Shown here: piece by piece, positions 35,681 through 43,971 of the stretch
Layout of the letters: each line of letters starts with the position of its first letter
Numbering within the stretch: position 1 is the stretch's first letter
Assembly: GCF_944393015.1 (NCBI RefSeq)
Contig: NZ_CALXYQ010000015.1
Coordinates: forward strand, 1-56,312
Direction of reading: 5' to 3'
From: an uncultured Brachyspira sp.
Lineage (GTDB): Bacteria > Spirochaetota > Brachyspiria > Brachyspirales > Brachyspiraceae
DNA length: 56,312 nt
Position numbers and translations under genes: made by a program
Notes under the pieces: model-generated
Seen by the model: only the letters and a program-made list of their open reading frames with translations
Told to the model about the DNA's origin: nothing
Database searches by the model: none

Positions 35681-35716
35681 AGGGACGAAATTATGCCTTT
35701 GAACTAAAAATAAATT

Positions 35717-35745
35717 TTGACAAAATATATTCACTTTAGTATAAT
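35717..35745 (+). promoter_or_regulatory. promoter of the EFR1 ferredoxin gene
   Basis: TTGACA (35717-35722) and TATAAT (35740-35745) are 17 nt apart and match consensus exactly. The region TTTTGACAAAATATA is shared with the downstream end of family A repeats. Confidence 0.85.
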
Positions 35746-35774
35746 TAGCGTATAAAATTTAATAGGTTAATAAG

Positions 35775-36722
35775 ATGAGTATTTATGAAAATAAAAAAGC
35801 TGTAATATATTGTTTTTCAGGAACCGGAAACACTGAAAAGGCAGCTAAAGAATATAAAAAAATATTTGAAGAAAATGGTGTTGAAACTTTAGTTTATAAT
35901 GTAGGCGATAATTTTGATAATATGCCTAGTCCTGAGTATTATGATTATGTATGTCTTGCTTATCCTATACATGGATTCAATGCACCTTATCCTATTTTTG
36001 ATTTAATAAAATTATTTCCAAAGCTAGATAAAAAGAAGATATTTATTATAAAAACTTCCGGAGAGCCTTTAACAATTAATAATATTTCTTCAGAGCCTTT
36101 AATGGCAAGATTAAAACCAAAAGGTTATATACTTACTAATGAATATCATTATATAATGCCTTATAATATAATATTCAGACATACCGATGAGTTCGCAGCT
36201 AAGATGTGGAAAACTGCTAAGGCTTTATGCGTTATAGAGGCTAATGAAGTTTTACAAGGCAAAGAAAGTTTTTTAAAGAAATTTCCATTCGGCAGATTAA
36301 TAGCATTTTTATTTAGAATAGAACACCCTGCCATGAAAGTTAATGGTAATTTATTTAGAGTTAAAAAGATTTGCACTCATTGTAATTTATGCGTGAAAAA
36401 ATGTCCTGTTAATAATATTTATAATGATGAAAAAGGAAATATCAAATTCAAAAATAAATGCGTAATGTGTACAAGCTGTGCATTTAGATGTCCTGTTGAT
36501 GCTATTAGTATAGGTATATTGAATTTCTGGAGAGTTAATGGGGTTTATAAATTTGAGAATCCTCCTACAGGAATAAAAGGTAAGCATGACAATTACTGCA
36601 AAAAGGCATACAACAGATATTTTGCAGATGCAGACAAAAAAATACATAATTATGCCGGCAGGGCAGAAGAAGAATATAAACAAAAATCATATTATAAAAA
36701 CATAGAAAATTATCTTTTATAA
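35775..36722 (+). CDS. EFR1 family ferredoxin (flavodoxin domain plus two 4Fe-4S sites)
   Basis: The N-terminal ~170 residues form a flavodoxin-like domain with the FMN phosphate loop FSGTGNT (residues 14-20) and AYPIHGFNAPYP. Near residues 200-240 are two 4Fe-4S motifs, CTHCNLCVKKCP and CVMCTSCAFRCP. This combination is the EFR1 family, presumed electron carriers in anaerobes. A 65-residue Tyr/Lys-rich tail follows (CKKAYNRYFADADKKIHNY). It is transcribed alone from a consensus promoter just downstream of the CRISPR-like array. Redox partners are unknown. Confidence 0.9.
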   Translation: MSIYENKKAVIYCFSGTGNTEKAAKEYKKIFEENGVETLVYNVGDNFDNMPSPEYYDYVCLAYPIHGFNAPYPIFDLIKLFPKLDKKKIFIIKTSGEPLTINNISSEPLMARLKPKGYILTNEYHYIMPYNIIFRHTDEFAAKMWKTAKALCVIEANEVLQGKESFLKKFPFGRLIAFLFRIEHPAMKVNGNLFRVKKICTHCNLCVKKCPVNNIYNDEKGNIKFKNKCVMCTSCAFRCPVDAISIGILNFWRVNGVYKFENPPTGIKGKHDNYCKKAYNRYFADADKKIHNYAGRAEEEYKQKSYYKNIENYLL

Positions 36723-36774
36723 TTAGTATATACTGAAACGATTTAATTTTGCCTACTACTACATATTATATAAT

Positions 36775-37062
36775 TATTATCAACTTTTTTGCCGCACACG
36801 CTCTGCGGACTTCGTCAAAGTTGCTGCCGCAGGCACGCTACGCGAAAACGCATATACTACAACTTAATATTTTAAGAATATGTATTAAATATAATATAAT
36901 ACTATTATTTTGTGTAAAAATGCAGTTGTTTTGGTTCTCGCCGAAGGCGGGCTTCGCCTTATACCAATACCGAAGTACCTACTCGGTAAAAGAACTGGGG
37001 TATGGCTTCGCAGCAAAGCCCCAAATATTAAAAACAAAATATAATTGTTTAGGTATATCATA
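36775..37062 (+). repeat. interspersed repeat family A, copy 5 (with GC-rich inserts)
   Basis: The first hairpin (CAACTTTTTTGCCGCACA ... AAAGTTG) has a CGCTCTGCGGACTTCGTC insert in its loop, and GC-rich DNA also precedes the AAAACGC box. The second hairpin has CGCCGAAGGCGGGCTTCGCC on one side and ACCGAAGTACCTACTCGGT on the other, where copy 1 has plain TTTTAT/ATAAAA. It ends with ATAATTGTTTAGGTATAT. Nothing else was recognised between 36723 and 37130. Confidence 0.75.
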
Positions 37063-37142
37063 ACAATAAATATTATTCTAACACTTTTTTTATAATTTCC
37101 GAAAATAAAAAAAACAATATAAAAATAAGTTTGGAGCGGAAA

Positions 37143-38063
37143 ATGATAAAGAAGTCTTTAGCAATATTAATAGCTTTATTGTTAGTTTTTACAATATCAT
37201 GTAAGAAACCTGCAGAAGGCAATATAGAAGATGATTATATCAATGAGATAGAAAAGGAATATCAAAACTCATCAAGTAATGATGTTGTTGTTGAAACTAA
37301 TAATGGTGTTTCTAATAATAATACATCAAATAATATGTCATCTGCATTAGATAATGATTATAAGCCTGTAAATAACAAGCCTAATCAAAATATAAATAGA
37401 ACAGATAATAATACTTCATCTTCTTCAGCAGCACCTGCTAAGAAAAGACCATTGAAAGCTACTATATATAATTTTTATAGCCCTTGGACTTCCCAAGATG
37501 ATCCTTTGATGATTAGAGAAATAAGAGTTATGATAGCTAATAAAGAGTACACTCAGGCTCTAAATTATATAAATAAATTAGATTTTAATAATTTACCTGA
37601 AGATGTTGATGTAGGACATTTATATCAATTTAAAGGTATAGTTCATTATTTCCTTGCTAAAGAAGGAAAATCAAATAATACTGTAGATAAAAATCATATT
37701 ACTTCAGCTGATGAATGCTTTAAGAAAGTAGCGGGATTAACTTCTATAGAAAAATTTAAACCTCTTTCATTATTATGGAATGGTATGCTTTATCAAACTT
37801 ATTCAAGTGATAAAAATGAACTTCAGGAAGCTATTGCTTTGTTTGACAGAGTTATCACAGAATATCCTAGAACTAGATTTGCTAATGATGCTGTATTCTA
37901 TAAGGCTGTAACTATGAAGAAATTAGGTATGCCTGAAAATGAATATAATGATCTTTTCCTTTCTATAAAAAGAGGCGGTTTTGTTGATACTTTAGTTTTC
38001 TCACAAGTAATAAATGACTATGTTCCTGCTAATGATTTAGTAGATAGAGAAATGTTAAAATAA
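37143..38063 (+). CDS. TPR-like lipoprotein
   Basis: The start is ATG 37143 (MIKKSLAIL), with GGAG 6 nt upstream; a TTG four codons earlier is unlikely. The signal ends in lipobox TISC. A Ser/Asn-rich linker (about 25-100) leads to a helical C-terminal region with tetratricopeptide-like pairs, e.g. EYTQALNYINKLDFN and LQEAIALFDRVITEYPRTRF followed by NDAVFYKAV. The latter resembles the repeats of BamD/YbgF-type envelope proteins. The exact role is unknown. It has its own terminator, shared with the convergent neighbour. Confidence 0.8.
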   Translation: MIKKSLAILIALLLVFTISCKKPAEGNIEDDYINEIEKEYQNSSSNDVVVETNNGVSNNNTSNNMSSALDNDYKPVNNKPNQNINRTDNNTSSSSAAPAKKRPLKATIYNFYSPWTSQDDPLMIREIRVMIANKEYTQALNYINKLDFNNLPEDVDVGHLYQFKGIVHYFLAKEGKSNNTVDKNHITSADECFKKVAGLTSIEKFKPLSLLWNGMLYQTYSSDKNELQEAIALFDRVITEYPRTRFANDAVFYKAVTMKKLGMPENEYNDLFLSIKRGGFVDTLVFSQVINDYVPANDLVDREMLK

Positions 38064-38085
38064 ATTTTCGCTTATTTTTGTTTTC

Positions 38086-38125
38086 AAAAAGTGATAGTTT
38101 ATATAAAAATAAACTATCACTTTTT
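38086..38125. terminator. bidirectional terminator between convergent genes
   Basis: A nearly perfect 16-bp stem has arms AAAAAGTGATAGTTTA and TAAACTATCACTTTTT, with T-tracts in both directions. Confidence 0.92.
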
Positions 38126-38147
38126 TATTTTTATGATTATTTTTTTA

Positions 38148-39774
38148 TTATAGTTTTTCATCTTTAAGAAGATTATTAAATTGATTTCTTGAATAAACTG
38201 TTATTTTATCATTGTATGAAACATAGCTTTTAGCACTATTACTTAATGTTACAGGTACTATTAAAATACCGTTTTTAGCTCCTGATTCATTAATCATCAT
38301 TTGGAAATCTCTTATTAATAATTCTCCTATTTCAATTTTTTTCCATCTTTTGAAAGATATTAAAGTGGTATCTCTTTTATTTCCTTTGGTATTGTATGTT
38401 ATATAATTAACCTCATCACCGTAATCACTTTTAGAAGCAGCATCAGTATATTCCTGTATTATAGAATACGATAGTTTTGTGCGTATTAAATTCTGACATA
38501 ATTTTTTGAAGTCAATCATATTCATATTATAAATGTGATCTACTTTCTGAACAATCTTTAAGCTTATTTCATTATTGCTGTTATTATCATTTATTTTTAA
38601 TTCATCTAATATTTTCTTAATATTTATATTATTTTGTATTGTTATAAGATAAGCTAAATAACTTATATCTATAAAAGAACCTTCCCATAAATCAACAGCT
38701 CTCTCCCAGTTTTGAATATCTTCTTTTTCTACATACTTTTCATAATTATCATTTTTAGAATTATCCAATTTCATTAAATTTCTTAATTTACTAAGTTGTT
38801 CTGTAGCTTTATTTATATCTGATAAATATTTTATTATAAGCTCAAAATTATAAGTATTTAATTCAGGCAATTTTAAATCATTGATAATTTCAAATAACCT
38901 TTTGGATAAAGATATATCTCTTAAAAAATATGAGTAGAAAGAATAGTCTAATACTAAATCAGATATTTTTTTATTAGGATTTGATATATTATATTTTTTA
39001 TATAGATTATCATATAATTCTCTAAACTTTTCATTATCAAGAACTTTATACAATATATGCAGATAAATTCTATCCATATATAATTGATTATTAATATGTT
39101 TATTGATTATAATCTGCTCTATAAAACCTCTTGCTATATTTAATTCATCAGAAAGCATATACATAGATATTAAAGTTTTATTAATATTATCTATATCTTT
39201 ATCATTTTCTTTTGCTAATCTTTTTTGAAGTTCTTCTAAAAAGACAATAGATTTTTTATAATCTTTTGTTTTAAAAAAACTAAAAGCAGCTGCTTTAAGA
39301 TTATCTGTATCAAATTCATTTTTGTTTAATATAGCTTTATTAAAATAATCGCAGGCAAGTATATAATATCCTTCATTGCAAAGAGTAGTTCCTGCTTTAA
39401 TATTACAAGGCATATTATTGGAATCTAATCTGGCAATTTTTAGAGTATATTTAAAAGCTTCTTCATTTTTATCGAAATTCTCATAAAAGCTTTCGAGTTT
39501 TTGACATATCTCTAATTCCTCTTTTTCTTTAAAGAAAGAAACCTGCAGTAATTTTTCATACATTTTTAATGCTTCTTCTATTTCGCCTATTTGTTCTTTA
39601 AGTTTAGCTAATTGATAAATAGATACATAATCTTTTTCATCTTCATTAATTTTTTTTGTCAATTCTTCTATTTGCTTTTTTACATATTTTGGAGACAAAG
39701 TTTTCTTGTTGCTAAGAATTCTTTTTAATAATTAAAATTAATAATACTATTGCTGATAATATAATATAAACCAT
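38148..39774 (-). pseudogene. TPR protein with Mrr-like C-terminal domain, frameshifted after a membrane anchor
   Basis: From 39698 (a TTG without a ribosome site) an open frame of 516 residues gives TPR-like helices (about 1-330). It ends in a region like the Mrr restriction-endonuclease fold (TTLISFKRWKKIEIGELLIRD, NGILIVPVTLSNSAKSYVSY), with D and SFK in the positions of the D...(E/Q)xK core. Upstream, a good site (AAAAAGG) and ATG at 39774 start MVYIILSAIVLLILIIKK, a membrane helix, in another frame that stops after 20 codons. Removing one A from the run at 39722-39726 joins the two as ...LIIKRILSNKKTLSPKYVKK. I infer a single membrane-anchored protein interrupted by +1 A: slippage, mutation or read error. 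Confidence 0.65.
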
Positions 39775-39939
39775 TTTAACAAACCTTTTTACTTATATTT
39801 ATATACAATAAATATAATAAAAATTATATAAGTTTTTTACATAAAATCAATTTTTTTTATTATAAAAAAACTATAGACTAAAATATTTTTTTAGTATATT
39901 ATATATCAACTAAATATATCAAATTAATGGGTTTTCAAT

Positions 39940-40569
39940 ATGGAAAAAAGGGAAGAAGATTTTAGTATTTCGTTTATTACTATACTGATTATTTGTTCTT
40001 ATATAGCTTGTCAAATGATATCAAATATAGCAAGCGTTAAGATAGCCAATGTTTTAAGTCTTGCTGTTGATGGTGGTACATTTTTATATCCTTTAGCTTT
40101 TACAATAAGAGATATGGCACATAAAACTATAGGCAAGAAAAATACTCAGAAACTTATAATAGTATCAGCAATTATTAATATTTTTTCTCCTATTTATTTT
40201 TATATAATATCACAAATACCTGCGGATGCAAGTTGGGAGTTTAATGAGGCTTTTCAATTAACTTTAAGTCCTGTACTTAGAATAGCAATAGCATCTATAC
40301 TAGGCTCTACATTATCAGAGCTTGTTGATACAGAAATATATCATCTTTTCGTAACTAAGATAACAAAGAAACATCAGTGGCTTAGAGTATTAATAAGCAA
40401 TGCTTTTAGTATACCTGTAGATAATTTAGTATTTGTTGCTATAGCGTTCTGGGGAGCTTTGCCTTTTGATGCTTTGGTAGGAATATTTATATTTAATTTC
40501 ATAGTAAAATATGCTGTTACAGTGATAAGCGTTCCTATGATTTATTTAGTAAAAGATAAAAATATATAA
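39940..40569 (+). CDS. queuosine precursor transporter (VUT family)
   Basis: The 209-residue membrane protein has about six helices and matches the VUT/YhhQ family, which imports queuosine precursors (preQ0/preQ1 or queuine). Typical segments are ACQMISNIASVKIANV, DGGTFLYPLAFTIRDMAHK, LGSTLSELVDTEIYH and NAFSIPVDNLVFVAIAFWG. I found no preQ1 riboswitch motif in the 160 nt upstream. It is monocistronic, with a 122-nt gap to fabH. Confidence 0.9.
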   Translation: MEKREEDFSISFITILIICSYIACQMISNIASVKIANVLSLAVDGGTFLYPLAFTIRDMAHKTIGKKNTQKLIIVSAIINIFSPIYFYIISQIPADASWEFNEAFQLTLSPVLRIAIASILGSTLSELVDTEIYHLFVTKITKKHQWLRVLISNAFSIPVDNLVFVAIAFWGALPFDALVGIFIFNFIVKYAVTVISVPMIYLVKDKNI

Positions 40570-40598
40570 AATATGGTTAATTATAACTATAAATACTA

Positions 40599-40626
40599 TT
40601 GACATAAAATACTATGATTGTTATCT
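40599..40626 (+). promoter_or_regulatory. promoter of fabH
   Basis: TTGACA (40599-40604) and TTATCT (40621-40626) are 16 nt apart, 66 nt before the start codon. Confidence 0.5.
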
Positions 40627-40691
40627 TTTTCTAAATAAAAATTGATTATAAGAAAATTAATAAAATAATATAAAAAGAGAGTTTAATTAAT

Positions 40692-41669
40692 ATGAAAGCT
40701 AGTATTAAATATTTGTCATCATATTTACCTGAAAATGTAATGACTAATTATGATTTAGAAAAGAAATTGGACACTAATAATGATTGGATAGTTTCAAGAA
40801 CAGGAATAGAAGAAAGAAGAATAGCAGATAAAAAAGAAAGTACAGGAGATATGGCAGTTAAGGCTGTGTCAAAATTAAAAGATAAAGGTGCTGTAATAGA
40901 AGATGCTGATGCTGTAATAGTTGCTACTTCTACAAAATCATATACTTTTCCTTCTACTGCAGGACTTGTTCAAAAGGCATTTAATATAAAAAATTCATGT
41001 CTTGCTTTTGATATATCTGCTGCTTGTTCTGGATATATATATGCTTTAAATACAGCTGCTTCACTTATAGAAAGCAGAGAATGTAAGAAGGTTTTAATAG
41101 TTGCTGCTGAAAAATGTTCTGATATACTTAATTGGGAGGATAGAACTACTGCTATATTATTTGGAGATGGGGTTAGCAGTGCTTTATTAGAGGCTTCTTC
41201 AGATGATTCTAAAGGCATTATTTCAACAGATATAGGTTCTGAGCCTAATGATGAAATACTTATAGTAAAAGGCGGCGGAAGTGTTAATCCTATTACAGAA
41301 GAGAATGTTGAAGATAATACAAACACTATAACTATGGCAGGTACTGAAGTTTTCAAAAAGGCTGTTAAGACTTTCGATGAAACTATCAATAAAACAGTAA
41401 AAAATGCTGGTTTAGAGTTAAAAGATTTATCACTTATAATAACCCATCAGGCTAATACTAGAATAATGAATGCTGTTGCAAAGACTTTAGGTTTGAATGA
41501 TGATAAATTTTATATTAATATACAAAAGTACGGCAATACATCTGCAGCTAGTGTAGGTATAGCATTTACAGAGGCATTTGAATCTAATGCTATCAAAGAA
41601 GGCGATTATGTTCTTCTTACTGCTTTCGGAGCCGGTCTTACTTGGGGATCTACTTTAATTAAATTCTAA
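40692..41669 (+). CDS. fabH: 3-oxoacyl-ACP synthase III
   Basis: FabH starts fatty-acid synthesis by condensing acetyl-CoA with malonyl-ACP. The 325-residue protein has the catalytic triad C112 (SAACSG), H252 (THQAN) and N282 (YGNTSAAS), and the N-terminal NDWIVSRTGIEERRI of the family. AAAAAGAGAG lies upstream of the ATG. The C_GCAxxG_C_C gene follows 14 nt after its stop and is probably cotranscribed. No other fab genes are adjacent. Confidence 0.96.
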   Translation: MKASIKYLSSYLPENVMTNYDLEKKLDTNNDWIVSRTGIEERRIADKKESTGDMAVKAVSKLKDKGAVIEDADAVIVATSTKSYTFPSTAGLVQKAFNIKNSCLAFDISAACSGYIYALNTAASLIESRECKKVLIVAAEKCSDILNWEDRTTAILFGDGVSSALLEASSDDSKGIISTDIGSEPNDEILIVKGGGSVNPITEENVEDNTNTITMAGTEVFKKAVKTFDETINKTVKNAGLELKDLSLIITHQANTRIMNAVAKTLGLNDDKFYINIQKYGNTSAASVGIAFTEAFESNAIKEGDYVLLTAFGAGLTWGSTLIKF

Positions 41670-41683
41670 TTAAGGAGCATTTT

Positions 41684-42103
41684 ATGACATTATATGAGTA
41701 TTTATATTCTGGATTTGGTAAAGCTGAAGACTTGAATTGTGCGGAGAAAATGCTTTATGGAGCTAATAAAGTTTATGAACTTGGAATAAATAGAAATGAT
41801 TTGAAATTGGCAGCAGGTTTTGGAGGCGGTATGGCTGTTGGTATAACATGCGGTATATTAACAGGCGGAATAATGGCTTTTGCTAAGGCTTTTATAGAAG
41901 ATAGAGGACATGAAGGCACTCTTTTAAAAGAAATAGAAGCAGAATATATAAATAAATTTAATGAAAAAATGAATAGCATTAATTGCGATTATTTAGTAGA
42001 ACATTACAGAGATGAAGAAAAAGGATGCGATTATTTAATATTTGAAGCTGCTAAAATATTCGATGAATTAATGGAAAAATATAAAGATTATAGAAAAATT
42101 TAA
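41684..42103 (+). CDS. C_GCAxxG_C_C family protein
   Basis: The 139 residues fit the C_GCAxxG_C_C family (PF09719). An early Cys (LNCAEKML) is followed by the Gly-rich AAGFGGGMAVGITCGILTGG with a Cys, and later Cys residues lie in NCDYLVEHY and GCDYLIF. The family is often found near redox proteins and may bind a metal or cluster, but its function is not established. TAAGGAG precedes the ATG, and the gene follows fabH by 14 nt. Confidence 0.88.
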   Translation: MTLYEYLYSGFGKAEDLNCAEKMLYGANKVYELGINRNDLKLAAGFGGGMAVGITCGILTGGIMAFAKAFIEDRGHEGTLLKEIEAEYINKFNEKMNSINCDYLVEHYRDEEKGCDYLIFEAAKIFDELMEKYKDYRKI

Positions 42104-42113
42104 TTAATTTATG

Positions 42114-42165
42114 AAGTTTTAAAAAGATAGAGTATTAAATAAACAATACTCACTTTTTAAAACTT
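42114..42165. terminator. bidirectional terminator between convergent genes
   Basis: Arms AAGTTTTAAAAAG (42114-42126) and CTTTTTAAAACTT (42153-42165) enclose a second pair, AGTATT/AATACT. Confidence 0.75.
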
Positions 42166-42178
42166 AATATAAATACTT

Positions 42179-42469
42179 TTAAATAATATCACATATAGAA
42201 TTGATAATATTTACTTTCTTTCTTTCTCTTTCACTTAAAGGTGCATATTTGGATTTGTACATTATATCATTAGCAAGAACTATAAACTGTTCTTTAACCA
42301 ATTCAGCAGCCTCTTTAGGAGTTTTTCCTGTAGATTTTATAGCTAAATCCTCATTGCCTATAACATAATGATCCTCTGCTATTTTAAGCATATAACCTTT
42401 TAATGGTTTTTTAAAATGAAAATCATCTACATCACTAAAATTTAATTCTATCTTTTGTTTTTGTGCCAT
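42179..42469 (-). CDS. hypothetical small protein, coupled to the lipoprotein gene upstream
   Basis: The 96-residue soluble protein has no signal or cysteines. The middle (DHYVIGNEDLAIKSTGKTPK followed by EAAELVKEQF) loosely recalls HicB/ribbon-type proteins, but the match is weak and no toxin gene is beside it. Its ATG overlaps the stop codon of the upstream lipoprotein gene by one base, so translation is coupled and the two proteins may work together. Function unknown. Confidence 0.6.
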   Translation of the reverse strand: MAQKQKIELNFSDVDDFHFKKPLKGYMLKIAEDHYVIGNEDLAIKSTGKTPKEAAELVKEQFIVLANDIMYKSKYAPLSERERKKVNIINSICDII

Positions 42470-43251
42470 TAATATATACCCGCCTTTTTTGCATAATCTT
42501 CATTAGTTAAACTAAATGTTTTTTGTGTGAATATAATATCATTGGTATTGAATGCATAAGGAACTTTTCCTTTTAAACCATTCACTCCATTTGATATAGC
42601 CTGATCTATAACTATGTATAATTCTTCAGCATGCTTTTTTTGATATTTCATAACATCAGCTATAACTATTTCATAAGCAGTTTGTCTTGTAGGTGCTCCT
42701 GTATCTCCTATTATATAATAGGAATATCCATTCAAAGTATCTATCCATAAATAATTTCCATCTATATCATAAATCTCAAAATCTATTTTTACTTTTTGAG
42801 ACCAAAAAGACATAGCAGATTCAGCATACATTATTCCATCTACTTTATCAGCGAGTAAAGCTAAAGTTTCTTCGCTTAATCTATTAGTTGCAAGCGTACC
42901 TGTTGCTGCAACATAATCGGCCCCCAATATAGAATGATGAGGAAGATTAGCAAATTCTTTGTTTCCTATAGCTTCCTGTAAAGTAACAAGCTTAACCATT
43001 TCATTTTGAGAATTAAAATTACTAATGAAACTGTTTAATACAAAATCAGTATATATTTCAGTATTTAAATATTTTAATCTATCCCAATAATCATTAGTCA
43101 TACTCTTTGGAAAAGTAAAAGAAGCAACAGCAATAGTTCTATTTTTATCTATTATATCGTCTACTCTTACATAAGAATATTTTGATGCACATGATATTGT
43201 AATAAATAAAGACAATATTAATATAAAAAGAAAATTGATTTTATTATTCAT
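42469..43251 (-). CDS. lipoprotein of unknown function
   Basis: The 260 residues begin with a lipoprotein signal ending in TISC (C21). The first part (RTIAVASFTFPKSM, ILGADYVAATGTLATNRLS) has the beta-alpha pattern of LpoB/CsgG-type periplasmic domains, but the similarity is only suggestive. It is probably anchored in the envelope. The gene is 30 nt downstream of the HEAT lipoprotein gene and overlaps the 96-residue gene by one base, so all follow alaS in one minus-strand unit. Confidence 0.75.
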   Translation of the reverse strand: MNNKINFLFILILSLFITISCASKYSYVRVDDIIDKNRTIAVASFTFPKSMTNDYWDRLKYLNTEIYTDFVLNSFISNFNSQNEMVKLVTLQEAIGNKEFANLPHHSILGADYVAATGTLATNRLSEETLALLADKVDGIMYAESAMSFWSQKVKIDFEIYDIDGNYLWIDTLNGYSYYIIGDTGAPTRQTAYEIVIADVMKYQKKHAEELYIVIDQAISNGVNGLKGKVPYAFNTNDIIFTQKTFSLTNEDYAKKAGIY

Positions 43252-43281
43252 TAAATATATTTTCCTCTATTATGTATATTA

Positions 43282-43971
43282 TTATTCTGCTGATGCTGTT
43301 TCTTTCACTTCTTCTTCAGCTTTTGCATTTTTCTTATTTTTTCTATATTCTATTACCTGATTGATAGTGGATCTTACAGCATAATCTTTATCTGTAGAGG
43401 CTAATAGATTTAAAGACCTATCAACTCTAGCATCATCATAATCTTTTAAAGCCTCAACAGCAGCCATTCTAACCCATTTGTTTTTACTTGATAAACTATC
43501 TAGTATAGAATTCAAAAGAGTCTTAGCATTCATTCTTCCAGCCACTTTAAGACCTTCTATCTGAACCTGCAAATCAGTATCCGATATAGCTCTTTTTATT
43601 CTGTCAATAGCTTCAGGATTATTAGCATCTAATTTTCCAAGTCCTAAAACTGCCAAGCATCTCACATTAAAATCAGGGTCTTCTACGCTAGCACGAAGAA
43701 AATCACTGTATGCAATATCAGCCTCTATTTTTCCAAGTACCCATATAGCTTCAGCACGCACCTCTCTTCCGCCGTTTTGTGCCGCATTAAGTACTTCTAA
43801 TACAGTTGCTTCATCATCAGGATTTTTTGCAAGTTTCTGCTCTGCTTTATGTACATCTTCGATTCTTCTTAATGTAACATCTTTTTCAGAGCATGAAATA
43901 ATAAGCATAGAACTTACTGCAAATATGAAAAGTATAATATTTTTCTTCATATCAAAATTTTTTATAACCAT
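43282..43971 (-). CDS. HEAT-repeat lipoprotein
   Basis: A lipoprotein signal ends in LIISC. It is followed by about five HEAT repeats, e.g. NGGREVRAEAIWVLGKIEAD, DPDFNVRCLAVLGLGKLDAN and KNKWVRMAAVEALKDYDDA, and a Lys/Glu-rich tail. It is probably a periplasm-facing scaffold. The first ATG (43971) overlaps the end of alaS by 10 nt. A second ATG at 43950 (MKKNIILF) gives a more usual signal peptide, but neither has a strong ribosome site. Translation is probably coupled to alaS. Confidence 0.82.
   Translation of the reverse strand: MVIKNFDMKKNIILFIFAVSSMLIISCSEKDVTLRRIEDVHKAEQKLAKNPDDEATVLEVLNAAQNGGREVRAEAIWVLGKIEADIAYSDFLRASVEDPDFNVRCLAVLGLGKLDANNPEAIDRIKRAISDTDLQVQIEGLKVAGRMNAKTLLNSILDSLSSKNKWVRMAAVEALKDYDDARVDRSLNLLASTDKDYAVRSTINQVIEYRKNKKNAKAEEEVKETASAE

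Larger units (their letters stand above)
35009..35690 (+). CRISPR. orphan CRISPR-like array with expanded repeat hairpins
   Basis: Seven repeats begin at 35009, 35087, 35166, 35271, 35372, 35509 and 35640, each with GTTTTTAAACTYAT. Repeats 1 and 2 (34 nt) continue with a CCCC-GCGA-GGGG hairpin and end ACGAAAA. Spacers 1-4 are unique, 44, 45, 45 and 44 nt. Repeats 3, 4 and 7 have 20-26 extra nucleotides in the hairpin loop. Units 5 and 6 are more decayed and carry a shared structured element. Degeneration increases away from the leader, as in real arrays. The repeat ends resemble those of some type III and I-D arrays. No cas gene is present in the window, so activity would need cas genes elsewhere. 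Confidence 0.8.

Noticed and set aside
34740-35775. cas genes next to the array
   Set aside because: The flanking genes are an epimerase and an EFR1 ferredoxin, and no Cas-like protein was found anywhere in the window.
36749-37063. A 104-codon frame downstream of the EFR1 gene
   Set aside because: It lies wholly in a family A repeat with GC-rich inserts and has no ribosome site.
39780-39939. preQ1 riboswitch before the queuosine precursor transporter
   Set aside because: No preQ1 class I consensus (AGAGGTTC ... ACCC ... AAAAAACTA) is present; only AT-rich DNA was seen.
40970-41389. A 139-codon minus-strand frame
   Set aside because: It is a shadow of fabH; the Ser-rich translation is typical of the complement of this codon use.
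42179-42469. HicB-type antitoxin
   Set aside because: The resemblance is limited to a short ribbon-helix-like stretch and there is no HicA-like toxin gene beside it.
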